A DNA stretch of 64,000 nt from G963667425 sp963667425 [NCBI: bacterium] (GTDB lineage: Bacteria > UBP6 > UBA1177): positions 2,480,001-2,544,000 of the forward strand of contig OY763407.1 in assembly GCA_963667425.1 (NCBI GenBank). Reading direction: 5' to 3'. Below are positions 43,921 through 51,789 of the stretch, one piece after another. The position numbers and the translations under genes are program-made. How positions within the stretch are numbered: position 1 is the stretch's first letter; the number at the start of each line of letters is the position of its first letter. The notes beneath the pieces are model-generated. The model was not told the origin of the DNA and ran no database searches. It saw nothing but the letters and a program-made list of their open reading frames with translations.

Positions 43921-44322
43921 ATGGAATACTTCGGTTCTTGTTTGTGCAAAGATGTTAAATTTAAAGTTATTGGTGATTTTGAGAATTTTTATTTATGTCA
44001 CTGCAAATATTGCAGGAAAGATTCTGGGTCTGCTCATGCGGCAAATTTGTTTTCTACGACAGCTAAACTGGAATGGATAAAAAGAGATTCAGAAATTAAA
44101 GTTTTTCAGCTTCCTAAAACTAACCATGTTAAAGCCTTTTGTGCAAAATGTGGTTCGGCGTTGCCTAATTTTCAAATGGAAGGCAAACTTTTAGTAGTTC
44201 CTGCCGGATGTTTGGATACTCAATTAGAGAAAAGACCTGATGCTCATATTTTTATTTCAAATAAAGCAAGTTGGGATGATTCTCTTGAAATAATAAAGAA
44301 ATTTGAACGCTTCCCGGAGTAA
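43921..44322 (+). CDS. GFA/CENP-V family zinc protein
   Basis: 133-residue protein of the glutathione-dependent formaldehyde-activating-like fold. The zinc ligands are CLCKDVKF, CHCKYCRKDSGSAHAAN and AFCAKCGSALP, the standard C-x-C / C-H-C-x-x-C / C-x-x-C set. The family name is historical; most members have no proven enzyme activity. Single gene, convergent with the NlpC/P60 gene 11 bases away. Confidence 0.92.
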   Translation: MEYFGSCLCKDVKFKVIGDFENFYLCHCKYCRKDSGSAHAANLFSTTAKLEWIKRDSEIKVFQLPKTNHVKAFCAKCGSALPNFQMEGKLLVVPAGCLDTQLEKRPDAHIFISNKASWDDSLEIIKKFERFPE

Positions 44323-44333
44323 CTTTTTAGTTT

Positions 44334-45968
44334 CTAAAAAACAATTGAACATCCACATCCTGATTCTGTTACAACCATATGAGAGAGATTTTTTGGAATA
44401 TATTCTCCCCCCTGATAATCTTCACAGTTTCTCATGGTACATGATATTTCTCCCTCTTCATGGCAGTAGCAGATGTTGCATTCATCGCCCTGGGGGAAAG
44501 TCATATTTTCATCAAAAACTGTCTCTTTATAAATGCATTTATCAGAATTGTCATCATCATTTGCCGTGTAATTTTCACAATTCCTTTGTGTGCATGAAAC
44601 TATTCCGTCAGCCATACAGGTGCAGATATTACATTTATCTCCTTCAGGGAACTTCATGTTTTCATTAAAAATAAGTCCTTTATATGTGCACTGAGATTTT
44701 GTAGTGTTGTTTTCATCCGGCAAATTTGTTTCGTCAGCTGTTTCAACAATGTCATCATCTGTTTCTTCAGTGCTGTCAATGGTTTCATCATCATAAGCTT
44801 CATCAGCAATTTCTGTTTCATCTAAATATTCTGTATCTTCATCAGAAATTTCGTTGTCAGTATTTTCTTCATCATTTGGAATTATATCTTCATCTGTTTC
44901 TGGCAGCGCATCTGCTGTAAATGCTGCCGAAAGTGTGTAAGAACCTGCAAATTCAACATTTGATGATGTGTATGAATCAACGATAAGATAGTATGTCCCT
45001 GATTCTATATGAGTTTCTATGGCTGTGTTATTTCTTGTTATGCAGTTTTGTGCTGTATCGTTTTCGTCTCTGATAAGATCTGATAAAAGGTGAATATCTA
45101 TGTCAACTTTTGAATATTGGACAGATGTGTCACCTGAAACTGATGCTGATATTGTTCCGGGTCTATCAACAGTGAATGTATATATGATTTCTGGGCCAGA
45201 TTCTGAAAGATTAGCTGAATTTTCAACTTCACTGCAGTTGTAGGCATAAAAATCAAGTGAAACTGTTTTTCTTGTGTTATTGGAATCTGTAAATGGAAAA
45301 GCTTCTATTGAAATTGGGTTTTCTGCTGTTCCTGAAATGTCTGATGTGTCTTCCTGGACACTGTTGTATCTGATTGGCTGATAAGCTGAGACATATGTAT
45401 AGGTAATTGGACGATAAACAACTCTTTTGTAATCGCCTCCTGTTGATTCCATTACGTAAGGTCTTCCATCTGCTCCTTCATACACAAACATTATTATATG
45501 TGAGCCGGCATTGTTGAATGCATCTCCTTTTTTCATTGATGATTGTGTTATGTTTGATGATATACCGCTGATTGTTGATGTTCCATATTTGGTTGTCTGT
45601 CCCCATGCTCTTGAAACAAAACCGCTGCAGTCAATTCCCGATGCACACGCTAGTACCTGATTGTAGGCTGTGGTTCCAAGAGATGAATGTGAATAGCTGC
45701 CTGCACCGTAACCGGATGCAATATGGCTTGTAAATGTTGATACTGAATCAAAACCGCCCCAGTCATATGCCATTCCAACATAATTTCCGGCAGTGAAAAG
45801 TGGTTCATAGCCTGTTGGGCAGCTGCTTCCGCTTCCTGAAACGTTTGCTGCTGTTGCCGTCCATTCAACTGTTGTATATGGCTCTCCATTTTCTATTATT
45901 TCTGTTCTTGTTAACGCTGAAAGTACAAATGATAACAATATTGTTGCTGTAAATAATGTTTTTCCCAT
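44334..45968 (-). CDS. Exported NlpC/P60-type hydrolase with VWC-like Cys repeats
   Basis: 544-residue secreted multidomain protein. After a signal peptide (ending VLSA) comes an NlpC/P60-like cysteine peptidase (about 50-200): GIDCSGFVSRAWG with Cys114 and GSHIIMFVYEG with His157. Next is a beta-sandwich resembling bacterial PPC domains (about 205-350: GTISASVSGD, ESGTYYLIVDSY), then an acidic linker of some 70 residues. Two repeats follow (427-464 and 478-515) with identical spacing C-X18-C-X2-C-X-C-X7-C-X4-C, resembling von Willebrand factor C/chordin-type modules. The end GCGCSIVF is unusual. The likely substrate is peptidoglycan or a surface peptide. It overlaps the upstream gene by one base. 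Confidence 0.8.
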   Translation of the reverse strand: MGKTLFTATILLSFVLSALTRTEIIENGEPYTTVEWTATAANVSGSGSSCPTGYEPLFTAGNYVGMAYDWGGFDSVSTFTSHIASGYGAGSYSHSSLGTTAYNQVLACASGIDCSGFVSRAWGQTTKYGTSTISGISSNITQSSMKKGDAFNNAGSHIIMFVYEGADGRPYVMESTGGDYKRVVYRPITYTYVSAYQPIRYNSVQEDTSDISGTAENPISIEAFPFTDSNNTRKTVSLDFYAYNCSEVENSANLSESGPEIIYTFTVDRPGTISASVSGDTSVQYSKVDIDIHLLSDLIRDENDTAQNCITRNNTAIETHIESGTYYLIVDSYTSSNVEFAGSYTLSAAFTADALPETDEDIIPNDEENTDNEISDEDTEYLDETEIADEAYDDETIDSTEETDDDIVETADETNLPDENNTTKSQCTYKGLIFNENMKFPEGDKCNICTCMADGIVSCTQRNCENYTANDDDNSDKCIYKETVFDENMTFPQGDECNICYCHEEGEISCTMRNCEDYQGGEYIPKNLSHMVVTESGCGCSIVF

Positions 45969-46807
45969 TAGTCTTTTCCTCCCGAAAGGAGCTGAATTCC
46001 GTTTGAGAGTGGATTTATCATCCAGAAAGTTCCGTTTTCATCAACAAACAGATCTTTTATCGGGATATAAATATTGCTTACAGGAAGGTTTGCAGCATTT
46101 ATAATATTTCCTTCAGAATCTGTTTTTATCCAGTATCTTTCAGTTTTGATTGGGCTTTCAGAAATTATGAATTCAAGGTTGAAATGGTAGAAATTATTTT
46201 TATCTTTACCAAGAAATATCATTGCTGCAAGGTTTCTGTCTGTAAAGTTAATTTTAAGATAACTGTTTTCCAGCCTGACCAGCGCTGTTTTAACATTTTT
46301 TTTGCGAACTGTTACTGAAAAGTTCTCATTTTCAAGAGATTTTTTTGTTTTAGTTGCAGATTTAAGATTTGTTACTGAGTATAGTGGATTAAATCCGATA
46401 TTTTTTTGTAAAATAGCCCAGCTGTTTTCAGAACTTTTTAACAGATTTCCATCAGATACAATAAAAAGATTGTCATTTAGTGCGATTACATCTGTTGCCG
46501 GAGCATCTGTTTTTTGTTCTTTTATGATTTTGCCGGTTTTTAAAGATCCTGTTTTCAGCATCATATTTACATTATCTGCAAGGTAGAAATAACCATTGTT
46601 TACTGAAAATGCTGATATGCCATATGGTTTAAAATCTTTTTCCCCTTTAAAAAAACCTGCCTGCTGAAGAGAGTTGCCATAATATATGAATGAACTTTCT
46701 TTAAGTGCTGATGTTTTTAGTTTTGATATTTCAAGATTGATTTCTTTTCCATAAGTGAGTGTTGAAAATAATATTACTGCTGCAATCATTGTTAAGTAGG
46801 TTTTCAT
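45968..46807 (-). CDS. Exported protein of unknown function, partner of the NlpC/P60 gene
   Basis: 279-residue protein with a signal peptide (MKTYLTMIAAVILFSTLTYG). The start at 46807 follows GGGGAT; a longer frame to 46840 lacks a site. The body reads as repeated beta-strand units (YFYLADNVNMMLKTG, LNDNLFIVSDGNLL, FVDENGTFWMINPLS), suggesting a beta-propeller. No catalytic motif seen. The stop overlaps the start of the NlpC/P60 gene (TAATG), so the two are co-translated and probably act together in the envelope. Confidence 0.72.
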   Translation of the reverse strand: MKTYLTMIAAVILFSTLTYGKEINLEISKLKTSALKESSFIYYGNSLQQAGFFKGEKDFKPYGISAFSVNNGYFYLADNVNMMLKTGSLKTGKIIKEQKTDAPATDVIALNDNLFIVSDGNLLKSSENSWAILQKNIGFNPLYSVTNLKSATKTKKSLENENFSVTVRKKNVKTALVRLENSYLKINFTDRNLAAMIFLGKDKNNFYHFNLEFIISESPIKTERYWIKTDSEGNIINAANLPVSNIYIPIKDLFVDENGTFWMINPLSNGIQLLSGGKD

Positions 46808-46995
46808 AATATCCCCAGTTGAGATTTGTAATAAACTCAAAAATTGTATTAAGCTTTGTTTTTATGTCAAGAGAAGCTATACGTGGTTTATAGAATTGTT
46901 TTTTTAATTAAACTTTTCTATAATTTCGGTGGTTTCTGTTTTAAATGTTGACTCTCTTCTTTTATTTGTTATTCTTCTGAAGATTTAGGGGGAAG

Positions 46996-47778
46996 ATGGT
47001 AAACAAACTTCATATACTTTCAAGCGGCAGTAAAGCTAATGCTGTTATACTTGAGTCCGGTGATAGTGCAATACTAATAGATCAGGGTTTAACTACAAAG
47101 GTTTTCATGCAGAAAGCCATGTCTTTAGGTGTGGATTTAAGTAAAATAAAGTTTATTCTTCTTACTCATGAACATTCTGATCATATGAGAGGAATTTCAC
47201 TTACTGCTCAAAAACTTTCTATTCCTGTATATAGTGCCGAGAAAACCATTAATATATTAAATAGAGATAAAAAACATAATTTTGATGCAATTCCTTTAAA
47301 AGAGTCTCTTTCTCTTGATATTTCCGGCTTTGAAATAACCCCTTTTGCTGTCATGCACGATGTTGTGGAACCCTTTGGCTATACTGTAAAACTCCCTGAC
47401 GGAGAAAAATTTGCTATTGCAACTGATACAGGAATGGTTACAAATTCTATGATGAGCTATATTGCTGAGACCAATTATCTTTTTATAGAAGCTAACCATG
47501 ATCCTGACCTGCTCTATTCCAACAGAAAATATCCATGGGACGTTAAACAGAGAATAAGAAGCAACTACGGTCACTTAAGCAATGATCAATGTAGGGATGT
47601 TATTTCCAGAGTTGCCGATAACAGTCTGAAAATTGTTGTGGCTGGTCATCTGAGTCAGGAAAACAATAAAAAAGATATGGTCTTTTCTATGCTTAGAGAT
47701 GTAAAAACTGCTTATAGACTGCCTTTTCAGCCTTTTGCAGTAGAGCAGGAAGAGAGCTGTACAGTAATTCTTTCATGA
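46996..47778 (+). CDS. Metallo-beta-lactamase-fold hydrolase, YycJ/WalJ-like
   Basis: 260-residue cytoplasmic MBL-fold protein. The dinuclear metal motif THEHSDH is preceded by LSSGSKANAVILESGDSAILIDQG, the first strand-pair typical of YycJ. FAIATDTGMVTNSM supplies the bridging Asp, and GHLSQENN the last His. YycJ proteins are 5'-3' exonuclease-like enzymes linked to DNA repair or cell wall control. Its stop overlaps the next ATG by four bases. Confidence 0.88.
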   Translation: MVNKLHILSSGSKANAVILESGDSAILIDQGLTTKVFMQKAMSLGVDLSKIKFILLTHEHSDHMRGISLTAQKLSIPVYSAEKTINILNRDKKHNFDAIPLKESLSLDISGFEITPFAVMHDVVEPFGYTVKLPDGEKFAIATDTGMVTNSMMSYIAETNYLFIEANHDPDLLYSNRKYPWDVKQRIRSNYGHLSNDQCRDVISRVADNSLKIVVAGHLSQENNKKDMVFSMLRDVKTAYRLPFQPFAVEQEESCTVILS

Positions 47779-48545
47779 AATTTGTAGATTTTCATAATCA
47801 TCTTTTTGATTTGGCAAAATTTGAATCTGTATCCAAATATAAAAATGGAGATATTTTTTTTGTTTCTGTTGCCGGAAATAAAGAAGAGCTGGATTTTCTG
47901 CTTGACCTTAAATATGAAAAAGAATGGAAAAACATTGCTGTATGTGCGGCAGTTCATCCGATAAATGCTTCAGCTGAAAAGATTGATTTTGTATATAATG
48001 CTGCAAAAAAAGGTCTTTTGAATGGTATTGGAGAAACAGGACTTGATTACAGAAAAGATTATCTGGAGTTTAAGAATATTCAAAAAGAAATGTTTGAAAG
48101 ACATATAAAAATAGCGGAAGAATTTTCTCTTCCGATAGTTATCCACTCTGTAAGAGCTATGGAAGATCTCTTTGCATTTGTTCCTATGATGAAACTGCTT
48201 AAAAAAGTTATTTTTCATTCATGGGCAGGTTCATATAGTGATGCAAAGTTTTTTTTAAGAAATGATGTGAAAGCTCTTTTTTCTTTTAATCAGCAGAGTT
48301 TTAACGGTCATAAAAATTCAGAAAATTCAATTTTGAATCTTGATATTGAAAATATTGTTCTTGAGACAGATTTCCCATGGCAGTCTGTAAAAAAAGATGA
48401 ATATACAATGCCTGGTCAAATTGAGAATCTATATATCAAAATGGCTTCAATTAAAGGAATCAGTATTAACAATATGTCGTCTAACATGCTTAAATCATTA
48501 ACTAAAACTTTTTTTTCCAATAATTCCTTGACAACAGCTTTATAA
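47775..48545 (+). CDS. TatD-family metal-dependent hydrolase (divergent)
   Basis: 256-residue TIM-barrel hydrolase. Metal ligands are visible in FVDFHNHLFD, the carboxylate motif GIGETGLDYR, IVIHSVRAM, IFHSWAGS and ETDFPWQ, following the TatD order. The usual D-x-H-x-H is H-N-H here, a permitted variant. TatD proteins act as 3'-5' exo/endonucleases. Overlaps the YycJ-like gene (ATGA), making a two-nuclease operon. Confidence 0.88.
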   Translation: MKFVDFHNHLFDLAKFESVSKYKNGDIFFVSVAGNKEELDFLLDLKYEKEWKNIAVCAAVHPINASAEKIDFVYNAAKKGLLNGIGETGLDYRKDYLEFKNIQKEMFERHIKIAEEFSLPIVIHSVRAMEDLFAFVPMMKLLKKVIFHSWAGSYSDAKFFLRNDVKALFSFNQQSFNGHKNSENSILNLDIENIVLETDFPWQSVKKDEYTMPGQIENLYIKMASIKGISINNMSSNMLKSLTKTFFSNNSLTTAL

Positions 48546-48581
48546 AAAATATATTGGCAATGACTAATGGATCTAAATTTC

Positions 48582-48620
48582 AGGTAACATATTGTTTGAT
48601 ACAGTTCTATTTTGTTACCT
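48582..48620 (+). repeat. Inverted repeat AGGTAACA-N23-TGTTACCT upstream of rho
   Basis: Perfect 8-bp arms (48582-48589, 48613-48620) separated by 23 bases, in the 200-base gap between the TatD-like gene and rho. No T-tract follows. It could be a leader structure for rho autoregulation or a protein site. Confidence 0.45.
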
Positions 48621-48747
48621 AAGAAGCTGTTAACCGTATATTTTGGTTTTATTACGATGTTGTCCTTATTGTTTTAACTAATTTTTAGGTATGTGTTTTA
48701 TCCAAAAATGTTCACTATAAATATTGTTTTTCTTACGAGGTAAAAGA

Positions 48748-50001
48748 ATGGATTTACAAGAATTAAAGAAACTTAAGAATGAAGAAGTTGTTCGTCTTGC
48801 TGAAAATCTTGGCGTTGATAATGCAGCTTCAAAAAGATCTCAGGAGCTTTTTTTTGAGATTCTCAGAAAACTTACAGAAAAAAATGAACCGGTTACCGGA
48901 GGCGGAACGCTTCAGATACTTCCTGATGGATTCGGTTTTTTAAGAAGCCCGAATTACAACTATCATCCAGGGCCGGACGATATATATGTGCCACCTGCAA
49001 TAATAAAGAAATACGGACTTAGAACAGGAATCGGTGTAGAAGGAGAAATCAGAAGCCCAAAAGAGGGTGAAAGATATTTCGCTCTTCAGAAAATATCAAA
49101 AATAAATGGTGATGAAGATCTTGAAAAGGCAAAACATGTTATTCTTTTCGATAATCTTACTCCTTTCTATCCAAACGAAAGGATAGAACTTGAGACACCT
49201 AAAACAAACTGTATGTCAACAAGAATTCTTGATCTTCTTGTTCCGATAGGAAAGGGTCAGAGAGGTCTCATCGTTGCTCCTCCAAGAACAGGTAAAACAG
49301 TTCTTCTTCAGGATCTTGCGCATTCAGTTGCAACCAATCATCCTGATGCTGAACTTATGGTTCTTCTTATTGATGAAAGACCTGAGGAAGTTACAGATAT
49401 GCAGAGAAGTGTAAAAGGTGAAGTTATTTCTTCAACTTTTGATGAACCTGCATCAAGACACGTTCAGGTTGCAGAAATGGTTCTTGAAAAAGCAAAAAGA
49501 CTTGTTGAATATGGAAAAGATGTTGTAATTCTTCTTGACTCTATAACAAGACTTGCCAGAGCATACAATACAGTTGTTCCGCCAAGTGGCAAAATTCTTT
49601 CCGGTGGTGTTGATGCTAATGCTCTTCACAAACCTAAAAGATTTTTCGGTGCTGCAAGAAATATAGAAGAAGGTGGTTCTCTTACTGTTATAGCTACAGC
49701 TCTTATTGATACAGGTTCCAGAATGGACGAAGTTATTTTTGAAGAGTTTAAAGGTACAGGTAACATGGAAATTCATCTTGACAGAAAGCTCATGGAAAAG
49801 AGAATCTTCCCTTGTCTTGATATTAACAAGAGCGCAACAAGAAAAGAGGAACTTCTTCTTGATAAAGATGTGCTTAACAAGACATGGATTCTTAGAAAGC
49901 TCCTTCATCCGCTTAATGTTATTGATTCTATGGAATTCCTTCTTGATAAAATGGGCAAAACAAAGACAAATAAAGATTTCATCAAAGCGATGAATGCCTG
50001 A
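48748..50001 (+). CDS. rho: Transcription termination factor Rho
   Basis: 417-residue hexameric RNA helicase. Start at 48748 after GAGGT; an in-frame ATG 24 bases earlier lacks a site. The N-terminal Rho_N helix bundle ([23 protein letters not shown]) is short, followed by the RNA-binding cold-shock fold ([31 protein letters not shown]). The ATPase has Walker A APPRTGKT, Walker [17 protein letters not shown] and Q-loop/R-loop [35 protein letters not shown]. All catalytic elements are present. The N-terminal insert found in some phyla is lacking. Confidence 0.98.
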   Translation: MDLQELKKLKNEEVVRLAENLGVDNAASKRSQELFFEILRKLTEKNEPVTGGGTLQILPDGFGFLRSPNYNYHPGPDDIYVPPAIIKKYGLRTGIGVEGEIRSPKEGERYFALQKISKINGDEDLEKAKHVILFDNLTPFYPNERIELETPKTNCMSTRILDLLVPIGKGQRGLIVAPPRTGKTVLLQDLAHSVATNHPDAELMVLLIDERPEEVTDMQRSVKGEVISSTFDEPASRHVQVAEMVLEKAKRLVEYGKDVVILLDSITRLARAYNTVVPPSGKILSGGVDANALHKPKRFFGAARNIEEGGSLTVIATALIDTGSRMDEVIFEEFKGTGNMEIHLDRKLMEKRIFPCLDINKSATRKEELLLDKDVLNKTWILRKLLHPLNVIDSMEFLLDKMGKTKTNKDFIKAMNA

Positions 50002-50079
50002 TAATTAGAATTTCATTATATTTTAACTTGCTATTTTAATTGATGCTAATAAAATGGTCGGAATGAAGTTTTACGTTTT

Positions 50080-50106
50080 TTGACGTATCGTTTAGTGGTA
50101 TATGAT
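50080..50106 (+). promoter_or_regulatory. Probable sigma-70 promoter of the nucleotide-scavenging operon
   Basis: -35 TTGACG (50080-50085), 15 bases, -10 TATGAT (50101-50106). The spacer is one or two bases short. The start codon follows at 50124. Confidence 0.4.
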
Positions 50107-50123
50107 TTTTTTGGAGGATGGTT

Positions 50124-51764
50124 ATGAGGAAATTAAGTATTTATCTTTTAGCCTTATTGTTCGCTGCAATGATGCTTGTTGCATGTGACGATGACGGCAA
50201 TTCAAACACTACAGATAAGGATCCTGTTACAGATACTGATACTGTTAATCCAGATGATGACACTGCTACAGATCCTGACACAGATGCAGTAGATCCAGAT
50301 GATGACACCGCAACTCCTGATAATGATGTTGTAACAGACGGAACCATTGAGAAAATTCAGAGTGGCGAAATTGCAGCTGACACAGCTGTTGAATTTTCAG
50401 GCGTTGTTTCTGCACTTGCTTTCTATGAGGATAATTCTCATGTAAAAACAATGATTAAAGGTTTTTATGTTTGTAATGAAGCTTCAGCATGTGTTTATGT
50501 TTTTATTCAGGCAGGCGTGGCTCTTGAAAGTTACAAAGTTGGTGATGCTGTAGAAATCGCAGGTAAAACAACTGATTTTAATGGTCAGAAAGAGATCATT
50601 GAAGCAGAGATAACAATTACAGGTGATGGTGAAGTTCCAGCTCCTTTAGTTGTTAATCCTGCAGAAGTTTCAACAAAATTTGAAGATCAGGGCGCAACGG
50701 ACACTAATGGCAAGCCTGTATGGACGCCTACTACACATGGTGCAAAGTCTGAAAATTACAGAGGACGTCTTCTAAAAGTTGAGAATGTTACTATAACGAG
50801 TGCAAATATGGGACATGGACTATTTGAAGTTACCGGAAATCTTGGTATTGCAAAGAATCTCTATTATTATGAAGGTTCAAGAACAGAGGGCACTCAGTTT
50901 ACTTCTATCGTTGGTGTTCTTGATTATACTTATGAAGCATTTACTCTTCAACCAAGAAGTGCTGATGACTTTGTTACAGGTTCAACTTCTGATAACTGTG
51001 GAAATGGAACAGTTGACAGTGGCGAAGAATGTGATGGAACAGAGCTTAATGGAAAAGCTTGTACAGATTTCAGTTTTACAGGTGGAACACTTTCATGTAA
51101 ATCAGACTGTACTTTTGATAAATCAGCTTGTACAGGCGCACCAACTTATACAATCTCAGATGTTCAGAAAGGTGATGTCGCAGTAGGTACAGAAGTTTCT
51201 TTAAGCGGACTTGTTGTTATTTCTCCAGTATATGAGGGGGCCTACCAAGGGACTGCAAACTACTCTTTCTATGCAGCAGATCCTGCTGGAGGAGATTACA
51301 GTGGCCTTTATATTTATAATATAGTTCTTGCTACTGGATCAGCTGCACCAAAATACGGTGATAAAATTGATGTGGTTGGGGCAGTTGGTGAAAAAGACGG
51401 TCTTAATGAACTTATGTTTGGAGATAATGATGCTATAACTGTGACAGGAACAGCCACACCTCCTGAAGCAGTTGCAGTTGCAGTTACAGCTACAGCTTCT
51501 GTTGATGCTAAATATAAAGGTTCTCTTGTAACAGTTACAGGTGAAGGCCTTACAGTTACAGCAGTTCCAAGTTCAGCTAACTATTATGTTTATGAACTTT
51601 CAAATGGACTGGTTATTTATGGAAAGTTCATTGATAATGATACTTTCAACAATTTTGCAACAGTAGGTACAACATTCTCATCAATAACAGCAATTTATGA
51701 TTATCAGTTTAATCTTATGAGACTTCTTCCTTTATCAACTGATGGAATGGTTAAAGCTCAATAA
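50124..51764 (+). CDS. Lipoprotein with two OB-like domains and a Cys-rich module
   Basis: 546-residue lipoprotein; start at 50124, 6 bases after GGAGG, with lipobox LVAC (Cys21). A D/T/P-rich repetitive linker (about 22-72) is followed by an OB-fold-like domain (EKIQSGEIAADTAVEFSGVV). Then comes a Cys-rich module (CGNGTVDSGEECDG...GGTLSCKSDCTFDKSAC) known from deltaproteobacterial/myxococcal surface proteins. A second OB-like domain (ISDVQKGDVAVGTEVSLSGLV) follows. OB-like domains of this kind occur in ExeM-type secreted nucleases. No catalytic nuclease motif is seen. First gene of a six-gene operon with a 5'-nucleotidase and surE, suggesting nucleic-acid or nucleotide capture. Confidence 0.75.
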   Translation: MRKLSIYLLALLFAAMMLVACDDDGNSNTTDKDPVTDTDTVNPDDDTATDPDTDAVDPDDDTATPDNDVVTDGTIEKIQSGEIAADTAVEFSGVVSALAFYEDNSHVKTMIKGFYVCNEASACVYVFIQAGVALESYKVGDAVEIAGKTTDFNGQKEIIEAEITITGDGEVPAPLVVNPAEVSTKFEDQGATDTNGKPVWTPTTHGAKSENYRGRLLKVENVTITSANMGHGLFEVTGNLGIAKNLYYYEGSRTEGTQFTSIVGVLDYTYEAFTLQPRSADDFVTGSTSDNCGNGTVDSGEECDGTELNGKACTDFSFTGGTLSCKSDCTFDKSACTGAPTYTISDVQKGDVAVGTEVSLSGLVVISPVYEGAYQGTANYSFYAADPAGGDYSGLYIYNIVLATGSAAPKYGDKIDVVGAVGEKDGLNELMFGDNDAITVTGTATPPEAVAVAVTATASVDAKYKGSLVTVTGEGLTVTAVPSSANYYVYELSNGLVIYGKFIDNDTFNNFATVGTTFSSITAIYDYQFNLMRLLPLSTDGMVKAQ

Positions 51765-51789
51765 TAATATTTTATGAAGGACTGAAAAT

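Noticed and set aside
50200-50335. Repetitive GAT/ACA-rich stretch that looks like short tandem repeats
   Set aside because: It is in frame and encodes the D/T/P-rich linker of the lipoprotein at 50124; no spacers, so not a CRISPR array.
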